This document shows, piece by piece, positions 7,882 through 15,046 of a stretch of 19,302 nucleotides of DNA. The stretch's first letter is position 1, and every line of letters starts with the position of its first letter. Origin of the DNA: Parvularculaceae bacterium UBA4496. GTDB taxonomy: Bacteria > Pseudomonadota > Alphaproteobacteria > Caulobacterales > Parvularculaceae. The stretch is taken from NCBI GenBank assembly GCA_002388885.1, contig DGNI01000148.1:1-19302 (forward strand), in the 5' to 3' direction. The notes under the pieces are model-generated. The model did no database searches. It saw nothing but the letters and a program-made list of their open reading frames with translations, and was not told where the DNA came from. The position numbers were made by a program, and so were the translations under genes.

Positions 7882-9780
7882 TCACGCAAACACGAAATCA
7901 TCTTCATGGAGGCTGGCGAGCGTGGTGTTGAGGAGTGTGATGGTGTCTCCGGCGCCGAAGTCGATGACCACATGCGCGCCCTGCTGGCTCGCCGCGGAGA
8001 ACACCTCTGAAAACTCGTCAAACGCCGCCCCGAAGCCCGAGAGCTCGATCACGTCGTCCGTCCCCGCCCCGGCGGTGAAATCCACATACCGGTCATTGTC
8101 ATCGCCAAGCGAGAACACGAAGGTGTCGTCGCCCGTCCCGCCGGTCACCGTGTCGTTCCCGGTCGAGCCCTGAAGCCGGTCGTCCCCCGTCCCGCCGTCG
8201 AGTGAGTCAAAGCCGAAATTCCCGATCAGCGTGTCGTTGTCCGCACCGCCCTCCAGCGTGTCGTTGCCGCCATTGCCGTCGAGGAAATCGTCGCCATCAT
8301 CGCCCATCAGCAGGTCGAAACCGAAACTCCCGAACGCCCGGTCGTCGCCAATCCCGCCGGTCACCGTGTCGTTCCCCGCCTCAGGCCGGATCCGGTCGTT
8401 CCCGGTCCCGCCGTCGGCCATGTCCGCCCCCGACCCGCCGAAGATCACGTCAACGCCCGCCCCGCCTTCCAGCGTGTCGGAACCCCCCGCGCCCCGCAGC
8501 GTGTCGTTGCCGCCATCGCCCTGCACCAGGTCGTTGCCGCCCGCCCCCTCAAGCCGGTCGAACCCCGAACCGCCCGACACCGTGTCATTGTCATTCCCGC
8601 CATTCAGACGGTCGTTCCCGCCGTCCCCCATCAGAACGTCGTCCCCGTCGCCCCCAAGCAGCGAGTCAAATCCGTTCTCGCCAGACAAGGTGTCATCTCC
8701 AACCGAACCGTCCAAAGTGTCGTTGCCAAAACCGCCTACGAGACTGTCGACGCCAACGCCGCCCGTGATGGTGTCGGCCCCGCCAGTACCGATAACAGCT
8801 TCAATATTCGCGTAAGTGTCGCCGGCAGCGTGCCCGCCGGAACCAGAGCCAGTCGTCAGATTAACATTTACGGGCGATGCGCTTGCCTGATAATCAACAG
8901 TGTCAAAATCAGCGCCGCCGTCCAGCGAGTCCGCTCCGGCGCCGCCGATGATAGTGTCATTGCCGGAACCGCCGTCAACCGTGTCGTTGCCGCTCAGACC
9001 ATCATAAATATCATCGCCGCCAAGGAGAGAGACGCTGTCGGCGCCAAAGATCGAAAAACTTTCGAAGCCAAAAAGGACGTCGGCGCCGTTTGTCGGCGTG
9101 CGGACCGGCGCTTCAGCATCCTGAAGAACTGCAATGTCGATGGGAGAGAGAAATAAACGCTCTCCGTTCGCCAAAGCGGCGTTCATCACATCTGTGAATG
9201 TGGCTCCAATATGACTGCCGTCGCCATCCAACGGAACATTCCCGCCAAAAACAGCAGCCGCGTTCGGGCCAGTAAAGACAAGCTGCGACATGACTGTATC
9301 GACAAACAGCTCATAAACGCTGACGTCCCCGCCCGGCCCTTCCTCGAAAGCAAGTATACCGAGCCCGTGGCCAATTTCGTGTAACAGCACCGTGAACAAG
9401 TCGAACTGATTGAAAGGCACATTTGGATTGGACAACCCGCCAAGGAAAAATTCATTTGCACGAATTGTGTCCGAATTTACATCAATATCGATGTCTACGG
9501 TCGAACCATTTGGATCAATGCCGTCCTGCAATTCGAGGATGGGACCAGCCTGAAAGACATCAACGCCCCCTGGCCCGGTTCGTTCAAAAAAGAATGTCGG
9601 GCCGGCCTGCGCCAACGTGGTGTCGCCCAAGGGAACAAAATTGATTGTGATATCGAGCGTCGCCGCGCCGAAATTCAGATACCGTCCCCAATAATTAGCC
9701 GCATCCTCCGCCACGGCCAAAACCATATTGATAATGCTCTGGGGAAGGCCGTCAGTTTGCCCAATGGTGAAAGTGAACAC
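7882..9780 (-). CDS. RTX protein with matrixin-like zinc protease domain, type I secreted
   Basis: A 632-residue protein predicted to be secreted and calcium-binding. The N-terminal domain carries the zinc motif HEIGHGLG (His134, Glu135, His138), then SHIG (His190), DVMN (197-200, a candidate Met-turn) and LSPIDIAVLQD (211-221), as in matrixin-like bacterial metallopeptidases. The canonical third metzincin ligand three residues after the glycine is Ala144, so His190 may serve instead. Residues about 251-555 are glycine/aspartate nonapeptides of the GGxGxDxL type in two blocks split by a linker (295-330). The C-terminus, ending DDFVFA, suits a type I secretion signal, and there is no N-terminal signal peptide. 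The start is GTG with AGGAGA six bases upstream. The HlyD-type gene at the right edge could belong to its exporter. Substrate unknown; a structural or adhesin role is possible if the protease is inactive. Confidence 0.9.
   Translation of the reverse strand: MFTFTIGQTDGLPQSIINMVLAVAEDAANYWGRYLNFGAATLDITINFVPLGDTTLAQAGPTFFFERTGPGGVDVFQAGPILELQDGIDPNGSTVDIDIDVNSDTIRANEFFLGGLSNPNVPFNQFDLFTVLLHEIGHGLGILAFEEGPGGDVSVYELFVDTVMSQLVFTGPNAAAVFGGNVPLDGDGSHIGATFTDVMNAALANGERLFLSPIDIAVLQDAEAPVRTPTNGADVLFGFESFSIFGADSVSLLGGDDIYDGLSGNDTVDGGSGNDTIIGGAGADSLDGGADFDTVDYQASASPVNVNLTTGSGSGGHAAGDTYANIEAVIGTGGADTITGGVGVDSLVGGFGNDTLDGSVGDDTLSGENGFDSLLGGDGDDVLMGDGGNDRLNGGNDNDTVSGGSGFDRLEGAGGNDLVQGDGGNDTLRGAGGSDTLEGGAGVDVIFGGSGADMADGGTGNDRIRPEAGNDTVTGGIGDDRAFGSFGFDLLMGDDGDDFLDGNGGNDTLEGGADNDTLIGNFGFDSLDGGTGDDRLQGSTGNDTVTGGTGDDTFVFSLGDDNDRYVDFTAGAGTDDVIELSGFGAAFDEFSEVFSAASQQGAHVVIDFGAGDTITLLNTTLASLHEDDFVFA
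8116..9024 (-). repeat. RTX nonapeptide repeats encoded as about 27-bp imperfect units
   Basis: This stretch of the RTX gene encodes roughly thirty glycine/aspartate-rich nonapeptides (for example GGSGNDTIIGG, GGTGDDRLQG), the calcium-binding beta-roll of RTX proteins. On the + strand it reads as recurring GTGTCGTT and CCGCC motifs. The left part of the block is conspicuously GC-rich compared with the flanking glycosyltransferase genes. Two repeat blocks are separated by a non-repeat spacer at about 8791-8898. Confidence 0.85.
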
Positions 9781-9786
9781 TGCAGG

Positions 9787-9792
9787 TCTCCT
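9787..9792 (-). promoter_or_regulatory. Ribosome binding site deciding the GTG start of the RTX gene
   Basis: On the minus strand AGGAGA is followed by six bases and then GTG at 9780. It is the strongest Shine-Dalgarno sequence I see in the window and supports the non-ATG start of the RTX protein. Confidence 0.75.
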
Positions 9793-9812
9793 GATCCGTA
9801 ACGATGAGTTTT

Positions 9813-9840
9813 ATTATCTTAAATCTATATCAGCTGTCGA
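9813..9840 (-). promoter_or_regulatory. Candidate sigma-70 type promoter for the RTX gene
   Basis: On the minus strand TCGACA (9840-9835) and GATAAT (9818-9813), each one base from the consensus, are separated by 16 bases, about 20 bases before the Shine-Dalgarno of the RTX gene. The rest of the 197-bp region 9781-9977, which must also hold the promoter of the rightward fucosyltransferase gene, shows no equally good match. Confidence 0.4.
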
Positions 9841-9977
9841 CTCATGTTGGACCGCGTTGAAGCCGGATCAGACCGGAACTCGTGAACGCCATACTAAATT
9901 ATTGCTTTGCAGATTATGAAAATGTACCTAATGGCGACCCCCGAGACTTTAGTATTAAAATCCAGTAGCTAAGCCAG

Positions 9978-11036
9978 ATGAAATCTAGAATAAAAGTCAA
10001 ATTTACCGACATGTGGCAGAGCTTCAGTCCGTTTGGATACGGTCTGGCTCGGTATCTGGAAGAGGTGTTTCCGATCGAGTACTCAAAAAATCCTGATTTT
10101 TTATTCTTCTCCATAAGCAATTACGATCATTTAAATTATAACTGCCAGAAAATTTTCATAACGCATGAAGCTGCATATCCCGACTTTCGCTGGTGTGATT
10201 ATGCCGTCACTTTCGCGCCCGACATTAACACGCCCAGACACCTCCAGCTTCCAAATTTCGCTGTCACCATAGGGTACCGAACAATGGAACGCTTGGCGGT
10301 CCAACACCGAGAGGTAACCCGGGAAGATCTGGAAGAAAAAAATCTGTTTGCAGCATACCTTGCCTCAAATGGAAAGGCCAAGGTGCGCGAAGAGATTGTG
10401 GACAAACTGTCGGAATACAAAGAGGTCACTTGCGGCGGGCGTCATCGCAACAATATCGGGCGAATTATTCCGCCTGCAGACAATCTTGATTTTCTTGGAT
10501 CTGCAAAGTTTGTCGTCTCCTGCGAAAATTCCATAGCACCAGGTTATGTAACAGAAAAAATTGCTTTTGCGTTGCTGTCAAATTCCATTCCAATTTATTG
10601 GGGAGATGCCTTTGTCAATGAAATATTCAACCCGAAGAGATTCATCAACGCAACGCATTTTGGATCAATCAATGAACTTTGCGAATACGTCAAGAAAGTC
10701 GATCAGGACGACGACCTCTACATGGATATTTTGAGCCAGCCGTGTTTTCATACTGATACTGTTCCTGATTGCTTGCGCAAAGAAGCGCTATTTGATTTCT
10801 TTGACGGCGTATTTTCCGGAAAACTCAAAAGCGCTGAGCGGCCAATATTGAGCGACGAATTATATGGCGATATTAAAGGCAAGCACCGGCGCGTCATTAG
10901 AGCGCCAATGAGCGATGTAGAAGCTAATGCTTTCAAATCATCGCGAGATGACTATTTTGAGCGCCGCCTCCTTGAAACAGAACATAGCGAAGTCCTGACG
11001 AGCATCATGCGCCGGCTGCATGATGAACGGCAATAA
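9978..11036 (+). CDS. GT10 alpha-fucosyltransferase (alpha-1,3/1,4 type)
   Basis: A 352-residue glycosyltransferase family 10 enzyme, expected to transfer L-fucose from GDP-fucose to a sugar acceptor on the cytoplasmic side. Evidence: the N-terminal part matches the Helicobacter pylori FutA type (KFTDMW; EYSKNPDFLFFS at 34-45; ITHEA at 61-65, whose Glu64 aligns with the proposed catalytic base), and the C-terminal part carries the conserved donor-binding signature SCENSIAPGYVTEKI (181-195) followed by SIPIYWGD and FINATHF. The heptad repeats and amphipathic tail of H. pylori enzymes are not seen. An in-frame TAG at 9966 fixes the ATG as the first start; its Shine-Dalgarno is weak. It is followed 30 bases later by a methyltransferase-like gene. 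GMD at 15043-16083 could feed GDP-fucose synthesis, which supports fucose as the donor, though related 6-deoxysugars remain possible. Confidence 0.88.
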   Translation: MKSRIKVKFTDMWQSFSPFGYGLARYLEEVFPIEYSKNPDFLFFSISNYDHLNYNCQKIFITHEAAYPDFRWCDYAVTFAPDINTPRHLQLPNFAVTIGYRTMERLAVQHREVTREDLEEKNLFAAYLASNGKAKVREEIVDKLSEYKEVTCGGRHRNNIGRIIPPADNLDFLGSAKFVVSCENSIAPGYVTEKIAFALLSNSIPIYWGDAFVNEIFNPKRFINATHFGSINELCEYVKKVDQDDDLYMDILSQPCFHTDTVPDCLRKEALFDFFDGVFSGKLKSAERPILSDELYGDIKGKHRRVIRAPMSDVEANAFKSSRDDYFERRLLETEHSEVLTSIMRRLHDERQ

Positions 11037-11066
11037 TACCAATCGCCGACAAAACAGGCCCGAGGA

Positions 11067-11618
11067 ATGCCGATAAAATTTGACCTGGTAAAATACAAAA
11101 ATTCCGTTTTCGTTGAAACCGGAACCTATCGCGGCGCAAGCGTGCTTAGTGCTATTGAAGCGGGTTTTGATCGTATTTATTCGATTGAAATCGATGATCA
11201 GCTATATGAGGAAGCACGCCAGCGCTTTGCTGATTATATTACTTCTGGAAAGGTCATCCTTCTTCACGGAGACTCTGCGCAAAAGCTTCCCGAAATAATA
11301 GAAAGAGAAAAAGAACTGTGCACGTTTTGGCTAGATGCGCATTCGCAAAAATTCAACTTTGACAATGAGACGCTTGGTGCGGAAAATTGTCCGATTTTTT
11401 TCGAACTTGATACGATTGCGAAAAGCGGCCGGAACGACCACACAATATTGATAGACGACGTGCGTCTTATCAAAAATAAAAACGCTTGGCGCGGCCACAA
11501 CGTCACGCTGGAGGGCGTTATTGAGAAGCTGCGGGCAATTAATCCTGACTATACTCTGCAATACGAGCCTGGGCATATTGAAGATGACGTGCTCGTTGCG
11601 ACAGCATCCCCAAACTGA
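11067..11618 (+). CDS. Small class I SAM-methyltransferase-like protein
   Basis: A 183-residue protein with a Rossmann-type methyltransferase core: motif I as FVETGTYRGAS (15-25), an acidic second strand end IYSIEIDD (37-44), HGDSAQKL after strand 3, FWLDAH (strand 4) and HTILIDDVR (strand 5). This is a minimal class I fold without an obvious substrate-binding extension. It lies 30 bases behind the fucosyltransferase on the same strand and is probably co-transcribed, so methylation of a sugar residue or its precursor is a reasonable guess. AGG at 11056-11058 and an adjacent CGAGGA precede the ATG. The gene is AT-rich like the fucosyltransferase. It converges on a sulfotransferase gene across 92 bases without a clear terminator. 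Catalytic activity is not proven by the motifs. Confidence 0.75.
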   Translation: MPIKFDLVKYKNSVFVETGTYRGASVLSAIEAGFDRIYSIEIDDQLYEEARQRFADYITSGKVILLHGDSAQKLPEIIEREKELCTFWLDAHSQKFNFDNETLGAENCPIFFELDTIAKSGRNDHTILIDDVRLIKNKNAWRGHNVTLEGVIEKLRAINPDYTLQYEPGHIEDDVLVATASPN

Positions 11619-11710
11619 CGCATACGCATTTCACATTTTCCGGCTTGGATAATAATTCCCGGCTCAGGCGCGCTTCCGTTCTTTTACTTGCCGATATTCT
11701 TCCGGCAGGG

Positions 11711-12406
11711 TTATGACTGTATCCACTTTTCGTGATGATAAAATACGCTGAATATTCGTGCAGCTTCGGCGCCTTCAGCTGTATCGAGCAACGCTCTGCC
11801 GCGGCCCGCCTTGCCGATATTAAACCGGCGAATCTGAGATTTATCCTTGAACAAATCTTTGATGCGTTCCTCGTCAACGGAGACGCCGGTTTTCTTCGCC
11901 ATGAAGGTCGCTGTACCCAACGGGTCGTTTTTTAGATCCTCATAAAAAACCGGATAGGCGTTGGAGTTCCGCAGCCATATAATTGAATGGCTTATGTGCC
12001 ACTGGATTATCTTTGCCGCCTGCGTGACAGACTTTACGTAAGTGAATTCCTGTTTTCCGGTTTCCCGAGCCGCATCAGCATGGTCGAGCAGCGACTGAAC
12101 GGAATCAAGCGGGTCGCGAAACGTCACGAAAGCAACCGCTTCGCCTCTCTCGAGCATGCCTTCAGCCGAATAGGGGCGCAGGTGGGTTTTCACCACCGAC
12201 AGCTCCGGAAGTAACTGAAGCTTTTCCTTGCAAGAGCCAAGATTGTCTACAAAGCCGCCCTTACTATGACCGCCAAGAATTTTTTCTGCCTCGCTCTGCC
12301 TGCCGCCATTTTGAGCGGCGATCTCACGCAACAGTTGCGCACAGAAGGAACTGGCTGATTTTGGCGCGCCTTGCTGAAAAATGATAGGTTTTTTGTTTTC
12401 GGGCAT
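11711..12406 (-). CDS. Sulfotransferase-like protein (P-loop type)
   Basis: A 231-residue protein with the sulfotransferase P-loop pattern: GAPKSASSF (13-21) as the 5'-phosphosulfate loop, KTH (73-75) in the position of the catalytic-histidine region, and FRDPLDSVQSLLD (96-108) as the 3'-phosphate-binding motif with Arg97 and Ser104. This indicates PAPS-dependent sulfation or a related P-loop function. I chose the ATG at 12406 because the longer reading (to 12487) begins with TTG, and the sulfotransferase fold starts right after the ATG. It belongs to a different sulfotransferase group from the one at 1206-2024. It faces the methyltransferase-like gene and diverges from the export genes. The acceptor is unknown; the neighbouring glycan genes suggest a sugar. 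Confidence 0.75.
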   Translation of the reverse strand: MPENKKPIIFQQGAPKSASSFCAQLLREIAAQNGGRQSEAEKILGGHSKGGFVDNLGSCKEKLQLLPELSVVKTHLRPYSAEGMLERGEAVAFVTFRDPLDSVQSLLDHADAARETGKQEFTYVKSVTQAAKIIQWHISHSIIWLRNSNAYPVFYEDLKNDPLGTATFMAKKTGVSVDEERIKDLFKDKSQIRRFNIGKAGRGRALLDTAEGAEAARIFSVFYHHEKWIQS

Positions 12407-12456
12407 ACTCAGTTTATACGCGATTTGACGGCTACGTTGAATGCATTCCGTTTCCG

Positions 12457-12675
12457 GTGAAAGTCCCGCCCGCCAAGAGAAATGCAAGAGGCGACGAACC
12501 GCGCCCGCTTACACCACTCTCTCCCGCCAGGCAATATTTTCTGCTAATTGACGGAGCGGAACAACTTCCGCTAATGCATCTCGCGACTAGACATTATGAG
12601 GCTGCGGCGCATGTGTTTCTTGAAAATTGCGAGCCTCATCGTATGAACCCCGATTACATCGGCATGCTTGAATAA
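12457..12675 (+). CDS. Possible small protein coupled to the ABC permease gene
   Basis: A 72-codon reading frame beginning with GTG whose TAA overlaps the permease ATG by one base (TAATG at 12673-12677), a layout typical of translational coupling. The second half (QYFLLIDGAEQLPLMHLATR, then HYEAAAHVFLENCEP) has protein-like composition and ordinary codon use; the first 25 residues, rich in Pro and Arg, look non-coding. A shorter start, ATG at 12574, would give 33 residues. There is no good Shine-Dalgarno for either. I recognise no family. It could be a genuine short gene, the tail of a decayed larger one, or chance; the region 12407-12674 is otherwise empty of genes. Confidence 0.3.
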   Translation: MKVPPAKRNARGDEPRPLTPLSPARQYFLLIDGAEQLPLMHLATRHYEAAAHVFLENCEPHRMNPDYIGMLE

Positions 12676-13457
12676 TGCGCACGACACTTTCAGACATTGT
12701 ATCCGGACTTCGGCAGTGGCGCCTGTGGTCATTGCTGGCGCTTGAAGATTTCAAGGCGACATACAAACGAACTCTGATCGGCCCGCTTTGGGTCGCGGCG
12801 TCATTTGCGGCATTTGTGGGCGTCAAGATTTTCATTTTTGGCTCTCTCAATCAGCTGGGCGGCGGCGAGTATTTCAGTGGATATGTCACGCTGGGCTTCA
12901 TGATGTGGACGTATCTCGCCAACGCTGTGAACTCAGGCGTCAATGCATTTACAAGCTCGCGCAACTGGATCCTTGGCGTAAGCATGCCGTATTCAGTCTT
13001 CATTTTTCAGAAGATCGCGCTCTCACTTCTGAACCTCGCTTTTGTCGTTGTTGCCGCCGCACTAATATTAACGATGTTCATGTCGATATCCGCTAAAGCA
13101 TACCTTCTGGCATTATCTGGTATTGCCGTCACTGTGATCTCCTTATTCTGGGTCCAGCTGTTACTTGCGGTTCTTGGCGTATTTTTCCGCGACATCATTC
13201 AGCTAGTTTCGACCATCATGCGAATTATGTTTTTTCTCACGCCGATTATCTGGATGCCCGCCGCGATCGGCGCCCGCGCCAATTTTGTTCAATGGAATCC
13301 ATTCACGCATTATCTGGCGATCGTGCGCGCGCCGATTCTTGACGGCGAACTGCCGCTCATCAGCCTTTATATTGTATTCGGCATTGGCGGTTTGGCGGCG
13401 ATTCTGGCAATATTCGCCTTTGGTTTCGCACGGAAATATATTCCGTCTTATATATGA
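12675..13457 (+). CDS. wzm: ABC-2 type polysaccharide export permease (Wzm/KpsM family)
   Basis: A 260-residue inner-membrane protein, the transmembrane half of an ABC exporter that moves completed polysaccharide chains from the cytoplasm to the periplasm. Six hydrophobic segments are visible at about residues 35-58, 66-88, 111-136, 142-170, 178-198 and 226-250. Family hallmarks are LALEDFKATYKRTLIGPLW near the N-terminus (amphipathic gate helix), the FFRDIIQL motif (170-177) and WNPFTHYLAIVRAPIL (207-222). Length is normal for Wzm, KpsM and RfbA. It is followed seven bases later by its ATPase, and its start overlaps the stop of a possible small ORF. Whether the cargo is O-antigen or capsule cannot be told from the permease. 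Confidence 0.92.
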   Translation: MRTTLSDIVSGLRQWRLWSLLALEDFKATYKRTLIGPLWVAASFAAFVGVKIFIFGSLNQLGGGEYFSGYVTLGFMMWTYLANAVNSGVNAFTSSRNWILGVSMPYSVFIFQKIALSLLNLAFVVVAAALILTMFMSISAKAYLLALSGIAVTVISLFWVQLLLAVLGVFFRDIIQLVSTIMRIMFFLTPIIWMPAAIGARANFVQWNPFTHYLAIVRAPILDGELPLISLYIVFGIGGLAAILAIFAFGFARKYIPSYI

Positions 13458-13464
13458 GCCGCCA

Positions 13465-14160
13465 ATGCCATTGCTTGAATGTCAAAATTTATGCGTGAAT
13501 TTGTTTGGCGGAGGTTTACTCCGGCGCGCGCGCATTCTGGATGATATCAGTTTCAGCCTGGCAAAAGGCGACCGGCTTGGGATCGTCGGATCCAACGGCG
13601 CCGGTAAGTCGACATTGCTGAAGACGCTTGGCGGTATTCTTCATCCAGCGGAAGGCGTGCTGAACGTCGAAGGCCAGGTCAGCGCATTGTTCAACATTAG
13701 CCTGGGCACCCGCCCCAACTCCTCGGGGCGGACAAACATAATTCTGCGGAACCTGATCGAGGGGCGTTCGATTAAAGAAATCCGGGATAAGTTACCTAGC
13801 ATTATCGAATTTGCGGATTTAGGCGAGAAGATTGACTATCCCATGGAGCAATACTCCGCCGGTATGGCGATGCGCACCGTATTCGCCGCCGCCACTGCTT
13901 TCGATCCGGAAATACTATTGCTGGATGAATGGATCGGCGCCGGCGATATTAAATTTCGCCAGAAAAGCCGGCGGCGCATGAAGGAACTCGTTGAGCGCTC
14001 CGGCATCATCGTAATGGCGACACACCGTAAACAATTGGCGCTGGATGTTTGCAATCTCGGCCTTCACCTCGAGGGCGGCCGCATTGTCTACTTTGGCGAT
14101 ATAGAAAGCGCATGGGCAAGCTATGAAGGGGCTTCAGCCGTCGTCGCCGATGCCGAATAG
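13465..14160 (+). CDS. wzt: ABC transporter ATPase for polysaccharide export (short Wzt/KpsT type)
   Basis: A 231-residue nucleotide-binding subunit that powers the permease encoded seven bases upstream. All motifs are present: Walker A GSNGAGKST (42-50), the polysaccharide-exporter form of the signature YSAGM (130-134), Walker B with the typical LLLDEWIGAGD (151-161), and the switch histidine in MATH (His187). The protein stops about 30 residues after the fold, so the C-terminal carbohydrate-binding domain found in O9a-type Wzt is absent, as in KpsT and in Wzt proteins that do not read a chain-end modification. I start it at the ATG at 13465; the frame is open to 13285, but that extension overlaps the permease and is not conserved-looking. 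Part of a likely wzm-wzt-glycosyltransferase operon. Confidence 0.92.
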   Translation: MPLLECQNLCVNLFGGGLLRRARILDDISFSLAKGDRLGIVGSNGAGKSTLLKTLGGILHPAEGVLNVEGQVSALFNISLGTRPNSSGRTNIILRNLIEGRSIKEIRDKLPSIIEFADLGEKIDYPMEQYSAGMAMRTVFAAATAFDPEILLLDEWIGAGDIKFRQKSRRRMKELVERSGIIVMATHRKQLALDVCNLGLHLEGGRIVYFGDIESAWASYEGASAVVADAE

Positions 14161-14203
14161 TGATCCGCAATTTGATAAACAATAATATGAGTATTATCCG
14201 CTC

Positions 14204-15046
14204 ATGAAATTTTCGGTCATAACGCCAGTATTAAACGGGAGAAAATATCTTAGCGCCGCCATCGAAAGCGTGAAAACGCAAAGTATCGATGACTGGGAAC
14301 TGCTGATTGTTGATGGTGCGTCTACTGATGATACGCTATCCATTGCGAAAGCATACGCTTGCGACGACGCCCGCATTGCATACATATCAGAAACAGACAC
14401 CGGCATGTATGACGCCCTGCTCAAGGGAATTGAGCAGACGGACGGCGACTGGATTTGCTGGCTGAACAGTGACGACCTATACACGCCTTGGTGTTTTTCA
14501 ACGGTCAAAAAATACGCCGAAGCCGAAAAGATGAATTGGTGCACAGGCTTTCCCGGCTGTTGGGACGCCGAGGGCCGCCTGAATTATGTAAAGCCGGTCA
14601 GTTGCTACTCTCAAAAGAAAATTGCTGCAGGATGGCATCACGACAAATTGCTGGGATACCTGCAACAGGAAAGTATTTTTTTCAGACGAGACTTGTTCAA
14701 AAAACTACTCGATAGTGACATTGCCCGCCTGCGCGGCATGAAATACGCAGGCGATTTCCTTCTCTGGCGCCGACTCGCACAATACAGCGCTCTGGATGTG
14801 ATCCCGTCCGTACTGGGCGGATTTCGGCGGCACGACTCGAATATGTCGGAGCAAAAAAAATCGGCGTATTGGAACGAAGTGCTGTCAACGAACCCGTTTC
14901 AACTACCCGGGCCCGCCGCCGCCACAATCGCGTATTTCTATCGGCTACGCTCTGCAAGAACGGCCTGGCGCCTTATCGACGCGGCTGACAAATCTACTGC
15001 GTCCGTTAAGACAGCGCCAAATGCCATCTCAGACCGGCTTACCTAA
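14204..15046 (+). CDS. GT2 glycosyltransferase (WcaA/WbbD-like)
   Basis: A 280-residue cytoplasmic family 2 glycosyltransferase expected to add a sugar from a nucleotide donor to the growing glycan. Visible are the N-terminal [12 protein letters not shown] (5-16), the nucleotide-binding [12 protein letters not shown] (33-44), [15 protein letters not shown] (61-75), the DxD in WLNSDD (86-91), and an acidic GDFLLWRRL segment in the acceptor region. This pattern is common among GTs that add residues of O-antigen or capsule repeat units; the sugar cannot be predicted. It lies 43 bases after the exporter ATPase on the same strand. Its TAA (15044-15046) overlaps the stop of the convergent GMD gene. 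No Shine-Dalgarno of note precedes the ATG. Confidence 0.88.
   Translation: MKFSVITPVLNGRKYLSAAIESVKTQSIDDWELLIVDGASTDDTLSIAKAYACDDARIAYISETDTGMYDALLKGIEQTDGDWICWLNSDDLYTPWCFSTVKKYAEAEKMNWCTGFPGCWDAEGRLNYVKPVSCYSQKKIAAGWHHDKLLGYLQQESIFFRRDLFKKLLDSDIARLRGMKYAGDFLLWRRLAQYSALDVIPSVLGGFRRHDSNMSEQKKSAYWNEVLSTNPFQLPGPAAATIAYFYRLRSARTAWRLIDAADKSTASVKTAPNAISDRLT

Noticed and set aside
8202..8815. Two long rightward frames of 188 and 194 codons antisense to the RTX repeats
   Set aside because: They are Pro/Arg/Ser-rich low-complexity translations produced by the GC-rich 27-bp repeats on the opposite strand; the minus-strand RTX reading is certain.
9916..9972. An 18-codon ORF (MKMYLMATPETLVLKSSS) just before the fucosyltransferase gene
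   Set aside because: It has no Shine-Dalgarno and no leader-peptide features, and nothing next to it looks like an attenuator; a frame of this size is expected by chance.
11619..11710. Inverted repeat TGCCG/CGGCA in the convergent gap between the methyltransferase-like and sulfotransferase genes
   Set aside because: The stem is only five pairs with an eight- or nine-base loop and no T tract on either strand, so I do not call a terminator.
13285..13464. A 60-codon N-terminal extension of the exporter ATPase
   Set aside because: It overlaps the permease gene in another frame and has no similarity to ABC ATPases; the ATG at 13465 gives a standard N-terminus.
14182..14197. AT-only inverted repeat ATAATA/TATTAT before the GT2 gene at 14204
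   Set aside because: Six A-T pairs with a four-base loop are neither stable nor unusual in a 43-bp AT-rich spacer.
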